A DNA stretch of 64,000 nt. It comes from Symbiodinium natans (Eukaryota > Sar > Dinophyceae > Suessiales > Symbiodiniaceae). The stretch spans positions 1 through 64,000 of the forward strand of contig CAJNDS010000108.1 of the NCBI GenBank assembly GCA_905221605.1, written 5' to 3'. Position 1 is the stretch's first letter, and the number at the start of each line of letters is the position of its first letter. This document shows positions 10,283-20,802 of this stretch, piece by piece. The position numbers and the translations under genes are program-made. Under the pieces are notes generated by a model, which did not search any database, was not told where the DNA came from, and was given only the letters and a program-made list of their open reading frames with translations.

Positions 10283-13200
10283 TTTTGGACGGGCGCCTTG
10301 AGCGAGTTGCTTCAATTGCATCGAGAGGACCAGATCCTGGGAAGTGGGATGTCAGGCAGCATACAGCTCGTGACGAGCAGCCTGGCGCAAAAGCGACGGG
10401 GTGCAGGCCCACAGCCTTCCAAACCCAACTTCGGGGGCCGAGTCAGACCTGCCTTCCGATCAGAGGGGGTGTGGAGCACTACAGGCTTCGATCTCCTTTT
10501 GAGAGCTGTCGCCTGATGAGGTCTCATCTTTCTACCTGCCAGTACAGTGGACGACATGTGTTTGAGTTCAGCTTCATTTTCCATTTCGCAGTGCTTTTTT
10601 CACTTGGGCGGATCTGTGGTGTTTATCCGAAGTGAAAAACGCAGATTTTGTTGCAGCGCAGGGGTGTCGGCATGGGGAGCCAGAGGAGCTCGGAGTTAAG
10701 GCCGGGTCGACCGACGCAAGCATGCGCTGAAGACCTTTGACAAGAACGGGATGACGGAAGGCCGTGAGCTTATGACTCATGGTGCCTCTTTCTTGGGGTT
10801 TAGTAGGGTTTAATGGGGGTTACTGGGGGTTAATGAGGGTTCCATGGGGTTAGTAGGGTTTGAAAGGGGTTAGTAGGGGTCAAAAGGGCTTGCATGTGTG
10901 CTTGCATGTGTGCTTGCACGTGTGCTTGCACGTGTGCTTGCGCGTGTGCTTGCATGTGCTTGCTGTCGTCGGCTGCTTTTTGCAAGCTTCCTAGCTGATT
11001 GCCAGCATTCCGTGAGCCTAGGTCGCTACAGGCACCTGAAGCAAGAATGCGAGGTCTTTCTAACCGTGGACCACCCCAACATCGCACAGCTGCCACGCAG
11101 CTGCATGCCAACCTGTGAGCTCCTGTACTTGGGGTGCTTGTGAAGTGCATCCCAGATCATCTAGCAGTGTGTCCAAACCTCAAAGGGAGAGCATCCGCAA
11201 AGCGTGTTTGACATCACCCACTCAGTGTAGGAAGTACATGGCTCACAGAGAGCGCAGATTCCCAGAGATCGCCAGCCTGTGACCATCTGTTCGAAGCAAA
11301 CAATTCGCTGGTGTTCCACCGTTGGCCAACTGCAGTTACAGGACTAGCCTGCTGCGTGGTACATGCTGTAAGGAGCGATGTATATGAGTGGGAGGATGGC
11401 ATAGCAATCATCATGGAGTGACTGGGCAGCTTTGTTTTTTGGATCACTTGTCTTTCAAGTGACACCGGCGTTATGCGAGCGACAGTCCATGCAACGAATC
11501 TCTCGCGCGAGCATTTTGTTAAATTTGAAGGTATTGCTCCGGTGGGGAGCTGCTGCATCGATTGGAGGCCCAAGCGGTGTATGATGAAGCGGACGCAGCA
11601 GAGGCTCCGCATTCTCCTTTGCAAGGGTAATTCGTTCCAGTGTGGTCATGTTGGCCATTGTTGCGAGTGTCCTGTCGCTTCTTCTTCTGCCTTCAGGCAA
11701 CATCTCAGATGCTGCAGGCGGTGAATTACCTTCATGCCCACAGCATCGTCCACCGTGATCTGAAACTTGATTGGAACAGTGCGGTCCTTTTCGAGGATTA
11801 GATTCCGAACACTTGGTGCGAGACAGGTTTTGGCTGGACAACTGAGGAAGCTCCAGAATTTCCTCTACGACGCTGGGGTTGCATCGGCGTGGCATGTTGC
11901 AGAGTTTCTTTCAGAGCTTCTTTCAGAGCATGAGGCGTCAGGCTTCACTTTCGCTGCATGTTCTCACTTGTTTCGGCACAAAGGAATCGCCTCAGAAGGA
12001 TGCGCTTCTGAAGTTGATCGACTTTGGACTTTGCGAAACGCTGGAAGATGCTAAGCAATGCAGTCAGAAGCAGAGTACAGGGCATAGGCGAGTTGGCAGC
12101 TCCGCGTGTGTAGCCTCAATGTGTGTGTGTGTGTGTGTGCGCGCGTGCGCATGCGCGTGAATGTGCGGGCGGGCATGTGCGGTGGGCGGGTGCGTGGGTG
12201 CGCTTGGTACGCTTGGTACGCTTGGTACGCTTGGTACGCTTGGTGCGCTTGGTGAGCTTGGTACGCTTGGTACACTTGGGCCTGGCAAGGTAGCTTATTT
12301 CTCGTGTCGGATGCTCGTGACTTTGACTTTATCCAGAAGGGAAGGAGCCCAGTGTTTGGAGGGCCTCCTCTCGCCTTGGCTCTGATAAAGCGCTGATTTA
12401 GAGGCTTCTAAAGGGCTTTTGAAGTTTTTTTGGGGGGTATGCCAAATGATGCCAAGGATGCCGACATGAAAATGAAGGCTTCTGTCGGCACCCTCGAGTT
12501 TTGCAGCCCGGACGTCATCAGCGGCAAGGCCCACGATGTGCCAAGATGTACTAAGTCCAAACACGTGACGTGTGACTTAAGCGGTTGAAGGTTTAGGGTT
12601 TAGGGCTTATCCAGCCGTAATACACATTGCAGAGACCCCAAGAGTACAACCGAGACCCCCCCAAATCGCAACACCATTCCCCCCCCTCCTTTTCCACTTT
12701 GCTTTGCCGACATGTCCTCTTCGTGGCCTTGCATCCAAGAGCGTGTTCGGATTGCTGGGCTTGTGAGTCCCCACTCCCGCAGCCTCTTCTCGCGGTCCTT
12801 CAATTGGGGGAGGGGGGTGAAGGGCGTGGATTTCGTGGTAAAGTGGCTGCAACGTTGCCCTGCCGACAATGCAAACAGGCGTGGGTCGCGACGCCGCTTT
12901 GCCGACCTTGCTTGGAAAAACGTCCACAAACCGCTTTTGCTTTGTGTAGTGTCGTACGCGCCCTCGGATCGTCCGAACGTGCTGTTGATCCTGCATCCCA
13001 AAAAGCGTCAATTGGAACGCGCAAAGACCTGAAAGCAAAGACTTTGCAACCCCAGAAAGCACAGGGGGTGGCAATTTGAAAATGACGCTCGCCTGTGTTC
13101 CAGATTCACACTCTTTTTCTGCGGAATCGGGCGGGACAGCGGGACCTTTGTGAGAGGCCGTTTATGACGCCGGAAGCTCGACCCGCAAGCCGTGGGCCCC

Positions 13201-16200
13201 CTCCCACCCCCTCCCCCCCTCTCCCCCCCCCTCCCCCCCCCTCCCCCTCCCCCCCCCCCCCCCCCCCCCCTTTTTGGCGGTGAGCGCTGCGCAACGCCCG
13301 CGTGCCGTGCGGTAGCCTGTAGCCTCAACCAGACCCTCCTTATCCTTCAGTTCAGAGACCTGCAGTGTTGCCACACGCTTCATCATGGAACACGTCAGTG
13401 CCCTTTCTGACTGTGCAGGAATACACGAGCCAGTGTGAATCTCAGCTCAATATGAAGGTTGCATGCTTCTGCGATGCTGCAGTGCTAGTGTCAGCCGGAT
13501 TCAGGAGGCAGGACGTGAGGAGCCGATGTGAAACGGGTGGGTTTCGGGTCTACTCGTAGGGTTTAGGGTGTTATGTGGATTTTGGCTGTGCTGCATATGT
13601 CAGTCCTTCTCCTCAGGATCTGTGGAGCTTGGGTGTTGTGGCACCTCAGCTTATGGCAGTGAGCGATCGCAGCAGATGTTGAGTCCATACTACTTGAAAC
13701 GAGCATTGTCTAGATGGCCAGACCAGGCGCAAGATGTGCTCAGGATGGACGAGAGAATGACCTGAACCCTAAACAATCCCAAGAACTCTTAAACTCTTCT
13801 CATGAATATTTTGTATCATTATATTCATGCTTTGAGTTAGGCAGGCTCTGGGTGGGCATGTTTCATTTACATGCAGTCTTGTTGCACATGCTGCATTTTG
13901 GCTTAAGCCTGAGCCAAACTGTCAGGTTTGAATTTTGAGGGGCGATCCTTAGTGCGTTCAGTAAGGTATGGTCTCAGAGGAACTGAGCGTTGCAGATGTT
14001 GCCTTCACTGAGGAACCTACGTTGGCGGTGCCCAACTTTATGGTGTACAGGGAGTACGCAGCCCAACTCCTGCAGGACAGCAGGGTTGAAGAATTTTGGT
14101 TGCCGTGGCGTTCAGTGGCTGAAGTTGTCCATGTCCCGCCTACACCTATGCCCGCTGCTGATGTCAACTTTGCGGGGGGTAGAATCCCCATCAGGCGTAT
14201 TGTTTGCACGCAGGTACCCTGCGCACGTTGCGATTCAGCAAGGGCAGGCTTCCAATTTCCGTGGCTTCCGGCTCGAGGCACGAGCCCCCAGGACGCCTAT
14301 GCAGCATACAGCCGCTGCCATGACGGGCTATCTCGGGAGGCTTTCCAGGCTCGGACATGGCCAGAGTTTTGGCGGCTGCGGAGCTGATTAGCATCACGGA
14401 CGAGTACGGCGCAGACATCGGGGATGTCACGGGCGCAGGCGGGTCTGGCAGCAGCGAGCTCGCCAGTGGAGGGACCCCGAGGCCGGAGACGTTCCAACTA
14501 TTGTGGAGGCGAAGGAATCGCCAGTGGCATTGGCACAGCGAGCATTTGCGGGATGGGATTCGGTTCGTTCGTACCCGGGGGGGCACCTTTGCCGTGTGCC
14601 TGTGTCGAGTGTGGTGGCCCGTGAGAGTTCGTTTGCACGCATTGCCAGAAGCCCCTGTGCCAGGTCTGCAGCACTCAACATGCTTGCGCCGATAGCCGCT
14701 TGTGTCGGGGCGATCGTCTTTGAGGAGGCGGAGGCACTTCGACCCACCGGAGCTATGTCCGCCGTGGTCATGGGGGAGTGGCAGTGAGCCCTCCAGCGCC
14801 CTGCTACCGCCAAAGTGTAGCTTCCGAGCCGGCTACGATCAGAGGTGTCGTTACCGCGTGGCAGGAGCTGAAGAATTTCCAGCTATCACGGGAGCGACCC
14901 GTGTCTCCTGAGGCCTTGGATTTGCAGTCATTCATCCGCGAGTCTACCCAAGCCCCTCGCAGGGCGCTCTCTGCTTTGAAGTGGCTGTCGAAGAACGGCC
15001 AGCTGAGCCTTCCCCTCCAGGACCTCAACGCTCCCAGCAGGCCTGACACAGCTGAGCGAGGCAAGCCGCGTGGCCAGGCGCCAGTGGTTCAGGCACCGAT
15101 GTCCAGCAGACCGAAGCCCTTTACCAAAGTGGCGCTCGCTGGGCCGCTCTCCTTGGTTGGCAATGGATGCCTGCACTACCGCCACATCGTATTGTCGCAT
15201 CCGAGGAAGATTACCAGCTCGGTTTTCCATGCCCGTTGCACCAAGGGAAAGCAGCGGGGCAATCGCCAGGGCTTTTGCTGGGCAGTTCCAGCCAAGTTCG
15301 GAACAGGTTGGCCCTGGGCGGAGTACTGGTGGGCGGCTAGAAAGCATCAGCATTTTCTGACCCTGCGAGGCAACCGCTTGCCCGTCGCAAGACGAGGCCC
15401 ATGTGCACCAGTTGTTGTTTCCGTGGTTATAGTGCAGGTCCGCCTTCTCATTGCCACTAATCGGCGAGGGGGGTGTAGTTTTGCGCTGTGATAGCCGTTG
15501 CATTTTAGCAATATTTTAACACGATGGTGCATATCGTGCCGTGACATTACCTCGCAAGCCCTCTGTAGTCAGAAAAGAGCGCGTGCTCCTACATGGCTTA
15601 ACGGTTTACATTCCTTTTTGCTTGTGATTGCAGTCTGGTGTTTCTCTGATAACTATTATTCTTATTATATAATGTTCGTGGATATTTTTGAGAGGCTATT
15701 TGGTAGTGTATACTTTATGCCCTAGACCCCAAACCCCAATCCCTTCACCCCAAACCCCTGAACCCCAAACCCTAAGCCCTTACACCCTTAAACCTCTAAA
15801 TGCCTAAACCCTAAGCCCCTCAGCCCTAAACGCGTAAAGCCTCATCTTATCCTTGCATCCTTGAGGTCTTCATGCTGCTTACGGGCAGGCCTCCTTGGAG
15901 CACGTCCCGGGGCTTTGAGGGCATGCGCCGCTGGCCACGATTGGCCACAGCTTGCGGTTTAGGGTTTAGGGTTTCCGAATCATGGTTTTCTGAACTCTGT
16001 GAGTAAGCCCAATCTCCGTTTGCGTCATGTCTGGTGCATCTGCCAACGTTCTCCGTGCTCTGTTTCCATGTCTCTGTGTGTAACTGAAGTTTGACTCAGC
16101 CCCCTCAGCTCCCCACACGAACCCTCCGGTAAGTGTGCGGTCTTGACGATGTGTTTTTCTGTTAAAGTTGGCTTACCTGTGCGACAAGGGTGTTCATTTG

Positions 16201-19200
16201 AAAAAGTGCGTGACAAAGGCAAGGACATCAGCAAGGGACTGGTCAAGTGGGACCGGCTTCAGAATGTCTCGGAGCATGCGCTGCTTGCCCTGATGGAAGC
16301 ACCTTTTTTGTGAAGGTCGGACTGGGCCGTGGCGCATCTTGCGGAGCCTTGTGCAGCCTGCTCAGCCTGCGTCTGGGATTCTGAGGACAGACTTTGTGCA
16401 GCAGCTTCTGGTTGTTGACCCCGAGCAGCGCATGACCGTGGCTTGGCTTCGAAGTCGGTTTGGCGCCGTAGAAAAAGGGTTTAGGGTTTAGGGTTTAGGG
16501 TTTACTGTTTAGGGTTTAGGGTTTAGGGATGTGCAAGCATGTGCAAGCATGTGCAAGCATGTGCAAGCATGTGCAAGCATGACCTGTGCAGACTCAGGCC
16601 GAAAGGGCGCTCCAGCATCCGTGGCTTACCAAGACCGCGGCTTGAGTTGCAACTCAATGCAGGTGGTAATTTGGTTGTGAACTGGCATGCGAAAAGTGGC
16701 AGCATGAGTTAGCCTACTTGTACAGCGGTAGACACTGCATTTTTGCGAGCCCGCCGGACCCCACGATGGTACCCTGGTACCCTGGTACCCAACACCGCGA
16801 TCCCGCAGCGGTACGTGGGCAATGGATGTACGAAGGGTTTGAACCCAAACTTTGCAGAGGATGGCGAGAGAAACGGGAAACCATAATCTGAAAGCATGCT
16901 AAACCCAGTTGGCGTCAGGTTTTGGTGAAATGCGCAGAGTTGTATGAGACGAGCTACCTAGGAGTCTAGGAGTTTTTTCCCATGTTCCCATGCGCAACGG
17001 CTGTGAACTGTTGCGTCCAAGGACGTCGTGAGGAAGCCCAAGCTGGGCCGCTCCGTGTTGGTGTCGCTTCAACAGCGTTTTGGCGCACATACCTGGGCTT
17101 CGTGACATTGGCTGTAGTTTAGGGTTTAGGGTGGTTTAGGGTTTAGTTTTAGGGTTTAGGGTGTAGGGTTTAGGGTTTAGGGTTTAGTAGGGTTTAGTAG
17201 GGTTTAGTAGGGTTTTAGTAGGGTTTAGTAGGTTTAGTAGGATTTAGTAGGGTTTAGTAGGGTTTAGGGTTTAGGGACTGTTTAGGGTTTAGGGAATAGG
17301 GAACTGTATTATTGAATTCCGCCATTAGGGTCCAACGTCTGCGACTTCTATCCTACCTTCACCACAGTTCATGCTGCTTCGTCAAGGTATTCCTCCAAGT
17401 CGAAGATGCAGCGCCTGCTTCTGTCGCGTGCATCCAGATTAGCTTGCTGTGATGGTTTAACCCAAGTGTGCATTTACGTTGGTCATGAAGGCTTGTTGAG
17501 GGGTTAGGCATGCCCCAGAATCCCCAGAATGAGAGCAGAAAAACCCCCAAATCACATGAAGCCAAAGAACTTCCAATCCCGAAGCCCCCAAACCCAAGCG
17601 CCTCCGTGAGACGCTGAGGCAGCTCCTCGCCCAGGAGCTTCAGCCAGAGGAGGTCAGCGAGATGCGACGGGACCCCAGAGACCTTTCACTGGCCATCCAG
17701 GGGGGCGTGAGCCCATGTTCCCATTGGCCAAGGCGAGCTGTTCATGAAGCTGGATTCCGTCCAATGCCCAGGGTGCTTTCAGTTGTCTTCAGTACGTTTG
17801 AACAAAGGCGGTGATGATTGATGCGAGTTGATGTGCCGCGGCCCTTGCAATGAGGATGCTCGGGGCACCATCCGCCTGTGCGATCTGAAGGCCAGGCAGA
17901 AATGGGAGTCACTGGTAGTTTCCTTGTGCCGATGGGTGCACTTGATGCAATGTCACATTTACTGTGGCATGCATGCTGTTACGTTTTGCCGCTTGTGAGG
18001 ACGCCATGTGCCGTCACACGCGCAGAGCGCCTCGCCTGCATTAGATACCGCAGCCCCTAAACCCCGCACTCCGTAGACCCCTGTCATTGCCCCATTAACG
18101 GGCCGCCTCTGCAAGTGACTCAGAAGGATCAGTTACTTCGGAAGTCTTGTGCGGGTGCAGCTGACAAGACATCTTTCAACTGCCAGGCCCCGCACAACTC
18201 TCCAACAATCTCCAGGCGGTTAGGGTTGGGGTCCAGGGCTTCCGGTTTCGGGTGTCGGGTTTAGGGTTTTTGGTTCCCTGAAACTCTGCAGAACAGGGGG
18301 CCACAGGACCAAGCAAAGGGAGCGCAGCTCATCGAATGCCAGCCGGAAGCACTTGAGAGGGATGAAGTCGAACCTTCAGTATGTGTGGAGATGACGTAGT
18401 TTCGATACTGAGGGATATATGGAGAAAGTAGTCTATCACCCTTACTCTGGCAATACGCCATTCGCTATATCACATGTGGTCAAGCTTCCGCATGCGAATC
18501 TGCAGCAGGTGGGCCCAGCATCTGCTCAGCCCCAAATCGCGGGTGACGCGCTCAGATGGCTCCTATGACAATGATCTCCTTTCTCTCTTTCTCTCTTTCT
18601 CTCTTTCTCTCTTTCTCTCTTTCTCTCTTTCTCTCTTTCTCTCTTTCTCTCTTTCTCTCTTTCTCTCTTTCTCTCTTTCTCTCTTTCTCTCTTTCTCTCT
18701 TTCTCTCTTTCTCTCTTTCTCTCTTTCTCTCTTTCTCTCTTTCTCTCTTTCTCTCTTTCTCTCTTTCTCTCTTTCTCTCTTTCTCTCTTTCTCCCTTTCT
18801 CCCTTTCTCCCTTTCTCCCTTTCTCCCTTTCTCCCTTTCTCCCTTTCTCCCTTTCTCCCTTTCTCTCTCACGTGAAGTTGTCAACAAGAGGTGGAACAGC
18901 ACACTTAGGCATAACACACGTCATCACAGCCGACTGGCTAATCACACCTCTGTTGCTGCGATAAGCACGGCGTACTGTACCATGTCTCAATCTTAATGTT
19001 GTTCTTTCCCACTCTGCGACACTTCATGACTACATATTCTTTACTTGCCCTGTGAATCTTTGCGAGCACGTGGCCGCTTCCATCAGTCTCCTCGTGATAT
19101 TCCAGGGTGAAGATCAAGGCATGCAAGCATGCAGTGTATGTAGTTGCTGATTGAAAGTCTCTGTGTGCTTAGGCCGCGCATCGCCACCGGCTTCGGCAGC

Positions 19201-20802
19201 CTCCTGTCAAAACCTGCACGGCGGTGTTGCATGATCTCAGTTGCTTTGCTTTGTTTTGCTTCGTAGAAGAGGTTGTCGTTGCCCTTGCATGCCACCCACA
19301 ATTCTCAGGCGAAGCATCAAGCCTTCAGAGGGAATGAGGTCAGAGCTGCTAGTTTCAGCTGAGGGCAACTGCCCCATTCTTGGGAGCTCCTGCAGACGAG
19401 GCATTGACGCAGCACGAGTCAAGCTCGAAACCGGGGCGGTTCACTGAGAGCTTCGACTCGGCAGATATGGGCAAAACTTAGAGCTCGACGCGCAGGCAGA
19501 ACAGATCTTTTCTATGCTGGATGCCAATGGCGACGAGGAGGTCTACTATTCTGCTCTGCGCTGAGGCTCTTTTGGCTGCTGTGTGTCTTTGCTTCTCGCG
19601 TTGTCTTGCATATCTTGCATCATCCGTGAAATCATCAGTTCGATGATCGCCCAAGGACTTTTTGGCTGCAACAGCAAGTGTTCGATGGCAGCTCCGGCAC
19701 CTTGCCCTCAAGTGTGTGTGTGTGTGTGTGTGGCATTTTGGGCACACCATGGGGTGGCAAGAGTCAAAGAGCACACGTCCTTTAGTTGAGAACCCTTGTC
19801 CAGGCGTGAAGTTATGCGAAAGATCTTCAATCGCTTTGACAGAGACCGCTCCGGCGCCATCAGCATGGAAGAGGCAGGATAAACTTATCATCGCCGCCGC
19901 TAAAGCGAGCACGATACTCGACTCAAGGACAGCATACTTTCAACTCCACGTGCTGAGCGATTGGTCGCCTCTTTCACCAATCTTGAGCACGCGGGGGGCG
20001 GGGTTCCCATCCCATACAGGCGGTAGCCTGTTTGGGAGTTCCGATGGTGAGGGTTATAGTTATAGTATTGTGGGGTAAATTAGGGGAACCCCTGTGGGGA
20101 CATGCTCGCATGGACGCACTAGAAAGAGCCAGGGGAGGGGTGGGGGGGTGGGGTGGCGACAACGGCATTCCAGTGACAGCTGCAGTCTCCTTCATCCCTT
20201 GAAGGTGCGGCTGGTCTTGGAGGAATCCTTGGAGGATGGGAGCGTGGAGGAAATGCTGCGTCTCAGCTAAAAACTTCTTTCGTCGCTCGTTGCCCCACAA
20301 CTTTGAGTTCACGTAATTTTGCTTTGTCTTGCCCTAACTCTCTGTCTAGGCAAGAGTCCAAAGTGGTTCTTGACAGCAACGGCGAGATCAGTTTTGAGGC
20401 ACTGGCGTGTGTCCATCGACTCTGGCGTCTAGAGTCTATGATCCTTCGTAATAGCCGGGGTTGTTTTTGTAGACAGTCTTCGCCAGCCAGTTTCAGCAAT
20501 TTCACTGCCCATTGGAGTGGTGTCTTTCTAGGGTGTCGGTCGTGATGGCATTTCACATGACTCTTCGTAGCCGAGTCTGCAAACAAGCGCGTGGAGCACT
20601 ACAGAGTTGCGAGGACAGCAACACACGCTTCCCCGAAGAATGGCCATACTGCCTAGCCAACCACCGTGTGTGATTTGCATCGGTGGCCCTGAAGTTCAAA
20701 CGGTGCTGTGCTTCGTGTCTGCAGGCATTTGTCAACCTCTTCGAGAAGAAAGACGTTCTCCCCGCCTCCGAGCATCATGCGCCCGCTCACCCAGAGTGCT
20801 GA
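10283..20802 (+). CDS. Calcium-dependent protein kinase (CDPK), many-exon gene
   Basis: This gene encodes a Ser/Thr kinase followed by calmodulin-like EF-hands, the plant/alveolate CDPK layout: Ca2+ binding to the EF-hands releases an autoinhibited kinase. Exons read: (10,283)-10,379 with G-loop LGSGMSGSIQL; 10,701-10,760 with ALKTFDK (catalytic Lys); 11,022-11,091; 11,373-11,417; 11,531-11,603; 11,697-11,761 with VHRD; 11,847-11,877; 11,984-12,046 with DFG; 12,457-12,573 with VGTLEFCSPDV; 13,617-13,637 with DLWSLGV; 15,866-15,920; 16,189-~16,291; 16,386-16,440 with LLVVDPEQRM; 16,598-16,639 with HPWL; ~17,599-17,670; 17,855-17,890; 19,496-19,552; 19,656-19,687; 19,804-19,873; 20,205-20,257; 20,350-20,398; 20,725-20,802 (TGA). 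Phases agree across nearly all junctions. EF2 (DANGDEEVYYSD) and EF3 (DRDRSGAISMEE) look functional; EF1 and EF4 are degenerate. The N-terminus, the junctions around 16.6-17.9 kb and an exon at 17.9-19.5 kb are unresolved, so a pseudogene is not excluded. Confidence 0.85.
10885..10965 (+). repeat. 12-bp GTGTGCTTGCAC tandem repeat in a CDPK intron
   Basis: About seven copies of TGTGCTTGCATG or TGTGCTTGCACG lie in the intron between 10,760 and 11,022, after a GGGTTAGTAGGG-type telomere-like tract (10,795-10,880). Confidence 0.85.
12120..12283 (+). repeat. TG microsatellite and 9-bp CTTGGTACG tandem repeat
   Basis: A (TG)n run at 12,120-12,140 is followed by about nine copies of CTTGGTACG (12,205-12,283) in the CDPK intron between 12,046 and 12,457. 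The 9-bp period makes repetitive open frames on both strands that are not genes. Confidence 0.9.
12574..13616. other. Large CDPK intron with polypyrimidine run
   Basis: This 1.04-kb stretch separates the activation-loop exon from the DLWSLGV microexon. It opens with GACTTA (a GA donor) and ends CCTCAG before GATCTG. It contains TTTAGGG at 12,592-12,605 and a C-rich run at 13,197-13,272. Open frames on both strands (for example 12,607-13,074 minus) show no family features. Confidence 0.6.
13968..15491 (+). pseudogene. Decayed tyrosine-recombinase-like element with B-box-like zinc finger
   Basis: Several open + frames follow one another with shifts: 13,968-14,387, about 14,357-14,760 and 14,778-15,491. 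In the middle, 14,600-14,715 reads CVECGGP, a stop, then EFVCTHCQKPLCQVC and STQHAC, a cysteine/histidine spacing like a B-box zinc finger. The last frame reads LSALKWLSKNGQL and later CLHYRHIVLSHPRKITSS and GWPWAEYWW, patterns I associate with tyrosine-recombinase-type proteins amplified in dinoflagellate genomes (recollection, not searched). Stops and frameshifts make it non-functional. It lies wholly inside the CDPK intron 13,638-15,865, so it inserted after that intron existed. Confidence 0.4.
15721..15840 (-). repeat. Degenerate CCCTAAA tract
   Basis: Diverged CCCTAAA and CCCCAAACCC units run in the orientation opposite to most other telomere-like tracts here. They sit just upstream of CDPK exon 15,866-15,920. 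Confidence 0.75.
16476..16580 (+). repeat. TTTAGGG tract followed by 10-bp repeat
   Basis: Five to six TTTAGGG units (16,476-16,528) are followed by five exact copies of GTGCAAGCAT (16,529-16,580), all inside the CDPK intron between 16,440 and 16,598. Confidence 0.9.
16640..17598. other. Kinase-to-EF-hand spacer with telomere-like array
   Basis: This holds the unresolved join between the HPWL exon and the LAQELQPEEVSEM exon of the CDPK gene. A TTTAGGG/TTTAGTAGGG array fills 17,118-17,292. Short triplications of GGTACCCT occur at 16,770-16,790. No separate gene is seen. Confidence 0.5.
17891..19495. other. CDPK intronic region with long CTCTTT microsatellite
   Basis: A CDPK exon joining EF1 to EF2 is expected here but I could not place it. 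A (TCTCTT)n/(TCCCTT)n microsatellite occupies about 18,580-18,868. Its reading frames (Ser/Leu/Phe repeats on +, Arg/Glu/Lys repeats on -) are period artefacts. Confidence 0.7.
18580..18868. repeat. (CTCTTT)n / (CTCCCTTT)n microsatellite
   Basis: About 290 bp of nearly pure 8-bp TCTCTTTC units switch to TCCCTTTC units from about 18,790, suggesting two expansion phases. Confidence 0.95.

Noticed and set aside
12174..12288. Possible CRISPR-like short direct repeats
   Set aside because: The 9-bp units are contiguous with no unique spacers, in a eukaryotic intron.
13095..13386. Gly-rich/Pro-rich overlapping frames
   Set aside because: They translate a C-rich run in the intron between 12,573 and 13,617.
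18474..18996. Ser/Leu/Phe- and Arg/Glu/Lys-repeat proteins
   Set aside because: They are translations of the CTCTTT microsatellite in its frames.
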